Shown: positions 1-5,248 of the stretch, piece by piece | Layout of the letters: the number at the start of each line of letters is the position of its first letter | Position numbering within the stretch: position 1 is the first letter of the stretch | Source of the DNA: CAYZJV01 sp964616275 | GTDB taxonomy: Bacteria; Spirochaetota; Spirochaetia; Sphaerochaetales; Sphaerochaetaceae | Direction: 5' to 3' | DNA: 5,248 nucleotides | Assembly: GCA_964616275.1 (NCBI GenBank) | Contig: CAZTUL010000098.1 | Coordinates: 1 to 5,248, forward strand | Notes under the pieces: model-generated | What the model saw: only the letters and a program-made list of their open reading frames with translations | Told to the model about the DNA's origin: nothing | Database searches by the model: none | Position numbers and translations under genes: made by a program

Positions 1-18
1 AAAGAGATTAAGGCGTAA
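1..18 (+). CDS. 3' end of an upstream gene (possibly rplU or prp)
   Basis: Frame 1 reads Lys-Glu-Ile-Lys-Ala and then TAA at 16-18, only 11 bases before the rpmA start. The stop codon is part of the rpmA ribosome binding site, which is typical of a tightly packed operon. In most bacteria rpmA follows rplU (ribosomal protein L21), and in some lineages a small protease gene, prp, sits between them. Five residues are too few to tell which it is, or to prove that the frame is coding. Confidence 0.4.
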   Translation, partial: KEIKA

Positions 19-29
19 GGAGATAGGCA

Positions 30-284
30 ATGGCTCATAAGAAAGGTGGCGGTAGCTCAAAAAACGGTAGAGATTCCAATTCACAACGTCTTGGAGTCAA
101 GAGATTCGGCGGACAACTTGTCAAAGCCGGAGAGATTATCGTGCGTCAGCACGGCAATAAATTTCACGCGGGTGAAAATGTCGGTTGTGGCAGGGATTAT
201 ACCTTGTTCGCAAAAACGACAGGCGAGGTGGTTTTCCACATTCGTAATAACCGCAAATACGTTCGTATCCAGTCAGCTGAATAG
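30..284 (+). CDS. rpmA: 50S ribosomal protein L27
   Basis: L27 is a component of the large ribosomal subunit. Its flexible N-terminal tail reaches the peptidyl transferase centre and helps position tRNA substrates. The 84-residue product has the family length and signature: the start MAHKKGGGSSKNGRDS, then RLGVKRFGGQ, a GEIIVRQHGNKFHAGENVG block (residues 35-53) and DYTLFA (56-61). The ATG at 30 follows a strong Shine-Dalgarno (TAAGGAGAT, 16-24) at good spacing. The protein begins directly at the mature MAHKKGGG end, so it lacks the cleavable N-terminal extension that Prp removes in Firmicutes. Small departures from consensus are RQHGN in place of the usual RQRGT, and a Cys at residue 53 in GENVGCGRD. 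It is followed 27 bases later by obg, as in many bacteria. Confidence 0.98.
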   Translation: MAHKKGGGSSKNGRDSNSQRLGVKRFGGQLVKAGEIIVRQHGNKFHAGENVGCGRDYTLFAKTTGEVVFHIRNNRKYVRIQSAE

Positions 285-287
285 AAC

Positions 288-300
288 GGGCGGAAACGCC
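288..300 (+). other. Small GC hairpin with GAAA tetraloop between rpmA and obg
   Basis: GGCG (289-292), GAAA (293-296) and CGCC (297-300) form a perfect 4-bp GC stem closed by a GNRA-type tetraloop, starting a few bases after the rpmA stop and ending 11 bases before the obg ATG. No T-tract follows, so it is not an intrinsic terminator. It could stabilise an mRNA end, mark a processing site, or affect entry of ribosomes at obg, whose own Shine-Dalgarno is weak. The structure is visible in the sequence; any role is inference. Confidence 0.45.
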
Positions 301-311
301 AGAGTCGGTAC

Positions 312-1361
312 ATGTTTGGATTTTCAGATGAAACTTATATAGATGTTGCCTCCGGAAACGGGGGCAACGGTTGTGTTTCCTTCCGCCGTGAAAAATATAT
401 TCCTAAAGGCGGCCCGGATGGTGGCGATGGTGGCAGGGGAGGAGACGTCGTTTTTGTAGTTAAAGACAATCTTAGGACGCTTGCTCATCTGAAGCAGATT
501 CGTACATTTAGAGCCGAGAATGGTCGAAATGGAATGGGATCACGTTGCTATGGAAGAGATGGCAGCGATATTGAGATTCCCGTCCCCCCTGGTACAGTGA
601 TTAAAGACGCTCAAACTGGAGACATCTTAAAAGATCTCACAGGTGAGGAGCGATGGGTATTTCTCAAAGGTGGCCGAGGCGGTCAGGGGAATTGGCATTT
701 TAAGACTTCAACAAGGCAGACTCCACGATTCGCCCAACCAGGAGAACCTGGCGTAGAATTGAGAGTAGGTGTGGAATTACTGGTCATTGCCGATATCGGT
801 TTTGTCGGATTCCCTAATGCTGGAAAATCATCACTTCTAAATAATCTCACTAATGCAAGAACCAAGGTTGCAGGCTATCCATTTACTACAAAAATACCGC
901 AACTCGGGATGTTCAGGTATGATGATTATGATATCGTGCTTGCAGATATTCCTGGAATTATTGAAGGTGCAAGTCATGGTGCTGGTATGGGATTTAAATT
1001 CCTGCGACATATTTCACGTACAGTTGGTCTCGCTTTCCTGATAGATGTTACCGATGACCGATATCTGAGTGCCTATTCGACACTCACAGAGGAACTACAC
1101 ACCTTTGCGGCAGAATTGCTCAAAAAAGAACAGGTTATTATTGCAACAAAGATAGATGAACCCGAGGGCAAAGAGCGTTTAGAAACACTTCGAGTATCTA
1201 TGCCGGACCATACCATATTGGGCCTTTCAAATATTACAGGCGAGGGCTTGGATCAGGTAAAACAAGCCTTTATCCGTATGGTGAATTCTTCTGAAAAACC
1301 TGTTGATGATGGTTTCAGTAGTATAGTGAATACAGAGGCAGAATATAGAGAGGAGCCATGA
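312..1361 (+). CDS. obg: Obg family GTPase (ObgE/CgtA)
   Basis: Obg is an essential GTPase that binds the 50S subunit, acts in late large-subunit assembly and links growth to GTP/ppGpp status. The 349-residue product has the glycine-rich Obg fold (about 1-158, including GGNGCVSFRREKY at 17-29 and GGPDGGDGGRGG at 33-44) and then the G domain. Its motifs are G1 GFPNAGKS (166-173), G2 YPFTT (189-193), G3 DIPG (212-215), G4 TKID (279-282) and G5 around SNITG (306-310). G4 is TKID instead of the usual NKxD; TKxD is used by other functional GTPases such as Rac/Rho, so activity is expected. No separate OCT C-terminal domain is present; the tail after about 325 is short and acidic. The ATG at 312 fits the family N terminus, but only a weak AGAG (301-304) precedes it. 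The stop overlaps the nadD start as ATGA. Confidence 0.97.
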   Translation: MFGFSDETYIDVASGNGGNGCVSFRREKYIPKGGPDGGDGGRGGDVVFVVKDNLRTLAHLKQIRTFRAENGRNGMGSRCYGRDGSDIEIPVPPGTVIKDAQTGDILKDLTGEERWVFLKGGRGGQGNWHFKTSTRQTPRFAQPGEPGVELRVGVELLVIADIGFVGFPNAGKSSLLNNLTNARTKVAGYPFTTKIPQLGMFRYDDYDIVLADIPGIIEGASHGAGMGFKFLRHISRTVGLAFLIDVTDDRYLSAYSTLTEELHTFAAELLKKEQVIIATKIDEPEGKERLETLRVSMPDHTILGLSNITGEGLDQVKQAFIRMVNSSEKPVDDGFSSIVNTEAEYREEP

Positions 1362-1978
1362 AAACTGCAGTAATCGGCGGAACATTTGATCCTGTTCACC
1401 TCGGGCACCTGCATTTACTTCACTCCCTCATAGAGTTCACAGATTATCAACGTGTTCTTATAGTTCCGGTCGCTAACCCTCCGCATAAAGAGAGAGAGGC
1501 TGCAGTAAGTGCTCAAGATCGAGTGAGTATGCTCAATCTAGCATTGGATGATTATCATCAAATCTATACTGACGATCGAGAAGCACAAATTCTCATAGAT
1601 CGGCTTGAGATTGAACGAGGGGGAACCTCCTATATGTTCGATACCGTTCAGGAAATTTACAAACGGTATGAAATCACAGGGCAACTTGGTATGGTTATAG
1701 GAGACGATTTGCTTCCCGGTTTGCGTCGTTGGTACCGTTTTGACGAATTACGACATTCGGTAGAATTTATCATTTGCAGAAGAGCTGCGGTAAGACCTCA
1801 ACAGATATTACCACCAGGAGTAGTTGGAACTTTTTTAGAAAATCCTATTTTAGAGGATTCCTCTACGCACATTCGTGAACTACTTTCAAAGAAACAAAAT
1901 TTTGATTATGAACTTACTTCACTCCTTCCAAAAAGTGTCGTACAATTTATTGAAGAACATGGATTGTATAGAGATTGA
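1358..1978 (+). CDS. nadD: Nicotinate-nucleotide adenylyltransferase
   Basis: NadD transfers AMP from ATP to nicotinate mononucleotide to give deamido-NAD, the penultimate step of NAD synthesis, in the cytoplasm. The 206-residue length is normal. The nucleotidyltransferase signature GGTFDPVHLGH is at residues 7-17 (HxGH at 14-17), a VPVANPPHK substrate segment at 37-44, the RGGTSYMFDT block at 87-96, IGDDLLPGLRRWYRFDEL at 114-131, and the C-terminal SSTHIR (the usual SSTxIR motif) at 168-173. The ATG at 1358 matches the family start and overlaps the obg stop (ATGA). The purine-rich AGAGGAG (1349-1355) lies only 2 bases from the ATG, so initiation probably relies partly on coupling from obg. 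The distal end overlaps yqeK by 20 bases, a pairing of nadD and yqeK seen in many bacteria. Confidence 0.96.
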   Translation: MKTAVIGGTFDPVHLGHLHLLHSLIEFTDYQRVLIVPVANPPHKEREAAVSAQDRVSMLNLALDDYHQIYTDDREAQILIDRLEIERGGTSYMFDTVQEIYKRYEITGQLGMVIGDDLLPGLRRWYRFDELRHSVEFIICRRAAVRPQQILPPGVVGTFLENPILEDSSTHIRELLSKKQNFDYELTSLLPKSVVQFIEEHGLYRD

Positions 1979-2543
1979 ACGGCAGGTCGCGTCTCAGGTG
2001 ACTTTACAACGATTTAACCACTGTAAATCTACAGCGATGCAAGCACTGGAGTTGTTGAAAAGATACCAAGCTCCTTTTTCACTCAAACCTGGAGCTCTCG
2101 TAGCGGGGTTGTGGCACGATATTGCGAGGGAATGGTCAGACGAGGATCTGCTTTCATTTAGCCTCTCCCATGCATTATCGGCACAGACAATTGAAATTGA
2201 TCAACCTATGCTTCTCCATGGCGCTGTTGCGGCAGCATTATTACCCTCTTTCTATCTGCAAGCCAATAAAGAAACCTTGCTCGCAATTCGCTGGCATACC
2301 CTTGGTTCACCTGATATGGGACTACTTGGTGCCGTTCTGTATATCTCCGACTATCTAGAACCTTTACGAACGCATATTACGCCCGCCGAAAGAGCCGATT
2401 TGTTAAAAAAGCCTTCAATAGCACAATTATGTTTATCTGTTGCACAAAAACATCTTTCCCATATTCGTGAAAGGGATAAAACTCCAGCTGAAAGCACTAT
2501 CTCATTAATCGCTTATCTTGAGGATGGAGGGCAATTTAATTGA
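1959..2543 (+). CDS. yqeK: YqeK-type HD-domain hydrolase (probable Ap4A hydrolase)
   Basis: The product is a 194-residue HD-superfamily metal-dependent phosphohydrolase. Proteins of the YqeK family have been shown to split diadenosine tetraphosphate symmetrically into ADP. Visible metal and substrate residues are His21 (RFNHC), His53-Asp54 (LWHDIA), His87 (MLLHGAVAA), His113 (RWHTLG) and Asp131 (ISDYLEP), which match the YqeK order. The usual Lys after HDxA is Arg here (HDIAREW). The reading frame is open upstream to an ATG at 1875, but that would add 28 residues encoded wholly inside nadD; the ATG at 1959 gives the family length and places the first conserved His about 20 residues in. Only a weak GAAG precedes it, so translation is probably coupled to nadD, which it overlaps by 20 bases. 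The stop overlaps the next start as TTGA. Confidence 0.88.
   Translation: MDCIEIERQVASQVTLQRFNHCKSTAMQALELLKRYQAPFSLKPGALVAGLWHDIAREWSDEDLLSFSLSHALSAQTIEIDQPMLLHGAVAAALLPSFYLQANKETLLAIRWHTLGSPDMGLLGAVLYISDYLEPLRTHITPAERADLLKKPSIAQLCLSVAQKHLSHIRERDKTPAESTISLIAYLEDGGQFN
2526..2530 (+). promoter_or_regulatory. Ribosome binding site supporting a TTG start
   Basis: GGAGG lies within the last codons of yqeK, 9 bases before TTG at 2540. It is the evidence for choosing the non-ATG start of the lipoprotein-like gene, whose hydrophobic N terminus begins right there. Confidence 0.7.
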
Positions 2544-3187
2544 AATATCTCCATGCTGTCAGATTACTCCTGTTTCTCCTTGGTATACTCTGTGTCACCA
2601 GTTCTTGTGCTTCACAGTCTGAGTACACCACATGGTATGGTTCAAGCGACCGGTATGGAATTCTTATGGCGGTAGAAAAAGATGTTCGTGCCGTCGTTGT
2701 AGTGGTAGTTCCACAAGAATTCATTCAGAAATATAGGGATGAGCTTTTACAGGAAGGAATCAAATCAGATACTCTAGGTGCAATTCAACATCTTTTTGGA
2801 AGAACAGGGAAGCATTTTTTTCGAGGTACTGCATCACAGTGGAATCTTGTTGCTCAAACAGTATTGGAGCGAGAAGGGATTCCTTTCACCGGAATCAGAC
2901 CATCGGTTGAGGCTCTTGTGAGCATGATGATTACTCATGCTGAGCACTTGAGTAAAGACCCAGCTCTCGATACACTGGAACCTCTTGTAGGGGTACAGAC
3001 AGAAATTGGTGATATAGTATCGTTACTCTCAAAAGTGTATCGAACTGAACCTCTCGTGAGAATCTACGATACAAGTAGTTTCTTATCTTTGGATATAGAT
3101 TCACAATTTGCCAAAAAGTGGATTACTGAATGGACAGAATTAGTATTACGTGAAGCGATTCAACATATAGGAGAAAATGAAACATGA
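2540..3187 (+). CDS. Predicted lipoprotein, possibly a degenerate LCP (LytR-CpsA-Psr) relative
   Basis: I do not firmly recognise this 215-residue product. It starts at a TTG that overlaps the yqeK stop (TTGA), with a good GGAGG site upstream. Residues 1-22 look like a lipoprotein signal: Lys2 and Arg8, a hydrophobic stretch at 9-19, then VTSSC with Cys23 as the likely lipidated residue. This lipobox is relaxed, as is common in spirochaetes. Next comes a hydrophobic strand, ILMAVEKDVRAVVVVVVP (41-58), with six valines in a row, and helical segments around 78-112 and 121-137. LCP phosphotransferases often sit between yqeK and rsfS and have a comparable strand (ILV.ID....VTLVSIPRDT), but here the PRDT step reads VPQEF and the catalytic Arg/Asp pattern is not apparent. 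The protein is also shorter than typical LCP proteins (around 300 or more). An LCP origin is inference; an envelope-located, probably non-catalytic protein is the safer reading. Confidence 0.8.
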   Translation: MKYLHAVRLLLFLLGILCVTSSCASQSEYTTWYGSSDRYGILMAVEKDVRAVVVVVVPQEFIQKYRDELLQEGIKSDTLGAIQHLFGRTGKHFFRGTASQWNLVAQTVLEREGIPFTGIRPSVEALVSMMITHAEHLSKDPALDTLEPLVGVQTEIGDIVSLLSKVYRTEPLVRIYDTSSFLSLDIDSQFAKKWITEWTELVLREAIQHIGENET

Positions 3188-3561
3188 TAGATGATAAGAC
3201 AAAACTACTGGTTGCAGATATTGCCAAGTTTGTCACAGACCACAAAGCAATAGACCCAACCGTAATTGATGTCTCAGATCAGAGCGGATGGGCAGATTGC
3301 TTTATAGTCGCTACTGTTACGAGTCTTGGCCATCTAAAAGGGGTTACTCGAGAACTGTGGGCGTTTCTTTCAGATAGGGGAGTACATGTTATTAACCGGC
3401 ATAAAAGTGTTGCCGGTGATGGTTGGGAGTTAATAGATTGCGGCAATATTGTGATTCACCTTATGAGTGCAGAACTTCGAGAGTTCTACGCACTTGAAAA
3501 ACTCTGGCACACAGGTGAAAAATTAGATTTTATGTCCATTATCGAACAATCTAAAGCATAA
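3184..3561 (+). CDS. rsfS: Ribosomal silencing factor RsfS
   Basis: RsfS (Iojap/YbeB family) binds ribosomal protein L14 on the 50S subunit and blocks joining with the 30S, lowering translation when nutrients are short. The 125-residue product has the usual length and motifs: IDVSDQSGWADCFIVATVTS at residues 28-47 (commonly D-Y-F-V-I-A-T-G-T-S; here DCFIVATVTS), GDGWELIDCGNIVIHLM at 78-94, and the C-terminal REFYALEKLW at 99-108. The ATG overlaps the previous stop (ATGA), and AGGAG (3169-3173) lies 10 bases upstream. It is the last gene of the operon: the terminator begins right after its TAA. Its presence with L27 and Obg gives the operon a large-subunit assembly and control theme. Confidence 0.95.
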   Translation: MIDDKTKLLVADIAKFVTDHKAIDPTVIDVSDQSGWADCFIVATVTSLGHLKGVTRELWAFLSDRGVHVINRHKSVAGDGWELIDCGNIVIHLMSAELREFYALEKLWHTGEKLDFMSIIEQSKA

Positions 3562-3562
3562 C

Positions 3563-3596
3563 AAAAAAAACGCCCTCAAAGCAGAGGGCGTTTTTT
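3563..3596. terminator. Bidirectional rho-independent terminator
   Basis: CGCCCTC (3571-3577) pairs perfectly with GAGGGCG (3584-3590) around a 6-base loop. An 8-base A-tract (3563-3570) precedes the stem and a T-tract of six (3591-3596) follows it. Each strand therefore has a GC stem followed by a U-run, and the flanking A and T bases can extend the stem to about 13 bp. It lies directly after the rsfS stop (+) and 2 bases past the ATPase stop (-), so it should end both converging transcripts. Confidence 0.93.
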
Positions 3597-3598
3597 CA

Positions 3599-4393
3599 TT
3601 AGGTGACGAGTAGATCTTCGTCAGATGCGTATTCCTTTTTCTTGATTGATTTGAATTTATGTACCAACTTAGGTACTGTAAGGGACTGTTTTTCCTCTTC
3701 CGATAAATCCAAAATAATTTTCCCCTCATCCATCATAATCAAACGATTCCCAAAATCTATAGCATGCTGCATGTTATGGGTAACCATCAGAGTGGTGAGT
3801 TTGTACTGACTGATAAATTTAGTTGTTAAATCCATCACTATTTGAGCATTCCTTGGATCAAGTGCAGCGGTATGCTCATCGAGTAAAAGCATCTGAGGAC
3901 GACTCAGCACGGTCATGAGTAAGGTCAAGGCCTGCCTTTGTCCACCTGAGAGTAATCCAACATTATCTTTCAGACGATCTTCAAGTCCCATGGAAAGTTG
4001 ACTGAGCTCTTCTTGGAATTTTTGTCGAATGGCAGTATTTAAACTTATTTTTAATCCTTTCATCCCTTTGTGAAGGGCTGTGACCATATTGTCTTCAATA
4101 GACATTTTTGCGGCAGTACCTTTGGTAGGATCTTGGAAGATACGTCCAATTGTGAATGCACGCCTATATTCAGGAGTATTGGTTACATCTTTATTATTAA
4201 GAGTGATACGTCCACCGGTTACAGGATATGTACCAGCGATGAGATTAAACAATGTACTCTTTCCTGAGCCATTACTTCCTACAACAGTTATAAAATCGCC
4301 ATCATTAACATCAAGGTTAAGGTACTCAATAGCAGTTTTTTCATTTACCGTTCCTGGGTAGAAGACCTTGGAGACTTGTTCAATTTTAAGCAT
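3599..4393 (-). CDS. ABC transporter ATP-binding protein (COG1101 type)
   Basis: This is the cytoplasmic ATPase that powers the importer whose permease is encoded just upstream. The 264-residue product has a complete nucleotide-binding domain: Walker A GSNGSGKST (39-47), Q-loop Gln87 (IFQDP), signature LSGGQ (148-152), Walker B MLLLDE (168-173), D-loop AALDP (176-180) and switch His206 (VTHN). The segments RIFQDPTKGTAAKMSIEDN and LLLDEHTAALDP resemble the COG1101 ATPases that accompany COG4120 permeases and TrpX-like binding proteins. The reading frame is open back to 4513, but the start at 4393 is preferred because it begins at the family N terminus (MLKIEQVSKVF) and has a strong Shine-Dalgarno, GAGGAGG, 6 bases upstream. 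It overlaps the permease stop by 8 bases. The tail after about 240 is lysine-rich (KSIKKKEY) then acidic. The substrate cannot be read from the ATPase. Confidence 0.93.
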   Translation of the reverse strand: MLKIEQVSKVFYPGTVNEKTAIEYLNLDVNDGDFITVVGSNGSGKSTLFNLIAGTYPVTGGRITLNNKDVTNTPEYRRAFTIGRIFQDPTKGTAAKMSIEDNMVTALHKGMKGLKISLNTAIRQKFQEELSQLSMGLEDRLKDNVGLLSGGQRQALTLLMTVLSRPQMLLLDEHTAALDPRNAQIVMDLTTKFISQYKLTTLMVTHNMQHAIDFGNRLIMMDEGKIILDLSEEEKQSLTVPKLVHKFKSIKKKEYASDEDLLVT

Positions 4394-5248
4394 GATTTGC
4401 CTCCTCATATTCGGCTTCCCTACGTTCTTTATTTCTCCTAAGGGCCTTCTTACGAGCGTCTGCACTGGAAGCAGCATTACGTGTTTGGGCAACAATGAGT
4501 GAAACAATGACAAGAATTCCGGTAAGGAGTTTTAGATCACTTGGCGTGAGATTGATGTAATACCCATAATACCTGCCAAGGAACATGAGAGCTTTATAGA
4601 TAATTGCTCCGAACACTACACGCAGTGTGATAAGAGAAATTTTATTACTATCGAACAGAAATTCTCCAATCATGATTGCAGCAAGTCCTTGAACAACCAT
4701 TCCCTGCCCTAAATTCGCATCTGCAAATCCCTGATATTGTGCTAAAAGTCCCCCTGAAAGAGCAATAAGACCATTAGAAAGTGCCATACCTATAACTTTC
4801 AACAATTTTGGATTCATTCCCATACTGATAATCATCTGCTCGTTACTTCCTAACGCACCAATAGCAATACCCAAATCTGTTCGAAAGAAAATATCGATGA
4901 TAAATTTTACAGCAATAACTATGAGAAGCGTTCCGGAAAGAAGTGCCCACGAATGAGAAAGCATAGAAAAGAATTCAGGGAATTTTGTGTACAATGTGGT
5001 AATTCGCAACAGTGGTACGTTTGCTCTTCCTCCGAGTATGCGGATATTAATTGAGTAGAGCATGGTCATAGTGAGAATACCCGCTAAGAGTCCGGGAACC
5101 TTGAGTCGATTATGAATTGTGGCTGTTACTACACCAGCTACTGCACCAGACAATAATGCAAGCAAAAGGGCTGTTCCCAGCCCCAACCCTTGAACAATTG
5201 CCATAGTCGCTACGGCGGCTCCTGTTGCAAAGGAGCCGTCGCAGGTCA
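4386..5248 (-). CDS. ABC transporter permease, COG4120 type (5' end outside the window)
   Basis: This is an integral membrane subunit of an importer related to the CUT2/LivH-like permeases. About 286 residues are visible and the frame stays open to the right edge. An internal ATG at 5204 is not the start: the 14 codons before it read CDGSFATGAAVAT and neighbours, matching the conserved (V/C)DGSF-GAAVA segment of this family, so several tens of N-terminal residues are missing. Counting from the Met at 5204, likely membrane segments are 8-29, 36-57, 85-106, 134-156, 168-184, 189-210 and 223-240. The loop 108-133 (RTDLGIAIGALGSNEQMII and onward) resembles the cytoplasmic region that contacts the ATPase. 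The C-terminal tail (241-272) is highly charged. Family members work with ABC_sub_bind (TrpX-like) lipoproteins, some linked to tryptophan uptake; the substrate here is unknown. The ATPase gene overlaps the 3' end by 8 bases. Confidence 0.9.
   Translation of the reverse strand, partial: TCDGSFATGAAVATMAIVQGLGLGTALLLALLSGAVAGVVTATIHNRLKVPGLLAGILTMTMLYSINIRILGGRANVPLLRITTLYTKFPEFFSMLSHSWALLSGTLLIVIAVKFIIDIFFRTDLGIAIGALGSNEQMIISMGMNPKLLKVIGMALSNGLIALSGGLLAQYQGFADANLGQGMVVQGLAAIMIGEFLFDSNKISLITLRVVFGAIIYKALMFLGRYYGYYINLTPSDLKLLTGILVIVSLIVAQTRNAASSADARKKALRRNKERREAEYEEANHA
4400..4406 (-). promoter_or_regulatory. Ribosome binding site of the ABC ATPase gene
   Basis: On the - strand this reads GAGGAGG, 6 bases before the ATG at 4393-4391. 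It sits within the last codons of the permease gene and decides the ATPase start against the longer open frame beginning at 4513. Confidence 0.8.
5213..5241. repeat. Inverted repeat (hairpin) inside the permease gene
   Basis: CGGCTCCT (5216-5223) and AGGAGCCG (5231-5238) are perfect inverted repeats around GTTGCAA. One G-T pair and two more GC pairs extend the stem to about 11 bp (5213-5215 with 5239-5241). It lies in codons for the conserved DGSFATGA segment and has no T-tract on either side, so it is not a terminator. It may simply reflect codon choice. Confidence 0.5.

Noticed and set aside
46..342. Open frame of 98 codons overlapping rpmA and the start of obg
   Set aside because: It lies out of frame over a certain rpmA gene, has no recognisable product, and is a shadow frame.
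683..865. 60-codon open frame on the - strand opposite obg
   Set aside because: Antisense shadow of the Obg GTPase region.
1875..1958. Longer N terminus for YqeK starting at the ATG at 1875
   Set aside because: The extra 28 residues lie wholly in nadD coding sequence, exceed the family length and have no ribosome site.
3523..3729. 68-codon open frame on the - strand across the terminator
   Set aside because: It crosses a clear terminator and overlaps two well-supported genes; no product is recognisable.
4070..4361. Two + strand open frames opposite the ABC ATPase
   Set aside because: They are antisense shadows of a gene with a full set of ATPase motifs.
4394..4513. Longer N terminus for the ABC ATPase starting at 4513
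   Set aside because: The extension is permease coding sequence read out of frame; the start at 4393 matches the family N terminus and has a strong Shine-Dalgarno.
5202..5204. ATG as the start of the permease
   Set aside because: Conserved family residues are encoded upstream in the same open frame to the window edge, so the start lies outside.
1..5248. Mobile elements, CRISPR arrays, tRNA or rRNA genes, riboswitches
   Set aside because: No direct repeat arrays, transposase motifs or recognisable RNA genes were seen, and intergenic space is limited to about 27 and 37 bases.

Overview
The window looks like ordinary chromosomal DNA from a bacterium, most likely a spirochaete (Treponema/Sphaerochaeta-like). 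That guess rests on the gene order, moderate-to-low GC content, a relaxed lipobox in one product, and the pairing of a conserved translation/NAD operon with a TrpX-type ABC transporter. It is an inference from content, not from a database match. I see no mobile element, CRISPR array, tRNA or rRNA.

Positions 1-3561 on the + strand form one compact co-directional operon: the end of an upstream gene, rpmA (ribosomal protein L27), obg (ribosome-associated GTPase), nadD (nicotinate-mononucleotide adenylyltransferase), a yqeK-type HD hydrolase, a small predicted lipoprotein that may be a degenerate LytR-CpsA-Psr relative, and rsfS (ribosomal silencing factor). From obg onward every junction overlaps: ATGA, 20 bp, TTGA, ATGA. 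The proteins therefore are probably made by coupled translation. The theme is ribosome assembly and silencing (L27, Obg, RsfS) combined with nucleotide metabolism (NadD making deamido-NAD, YqeK probably cleaving Ap4A).

Positions 3563-3596 hold a strong rho-independent terminator with an A-tract before the stem and a T-tract after it, so it can serve both converging transcription units.

Positions 3599-5248 on the - strand carry the last two genes of an ABC importer operon: a permease, whose true start lies beyond the right edge of the window, followed by its ATPase with an 8 bp overlap. Both resemble the COG4120/COG1101 pair that works with ABC_sub_bind (TrpX-like) binding proteins. The binding-protein gene would be expected just to the right of the window.

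The least understood item is the 215-residue lipoprotein-like product at 2540-3187. No clearly new system is visible. The remaining points of interest are local: a GNRA-type hairpin before obg with a weak ribosome site, a TKID G4 motif in Obg, and a strong hairpin inside the permease gene.
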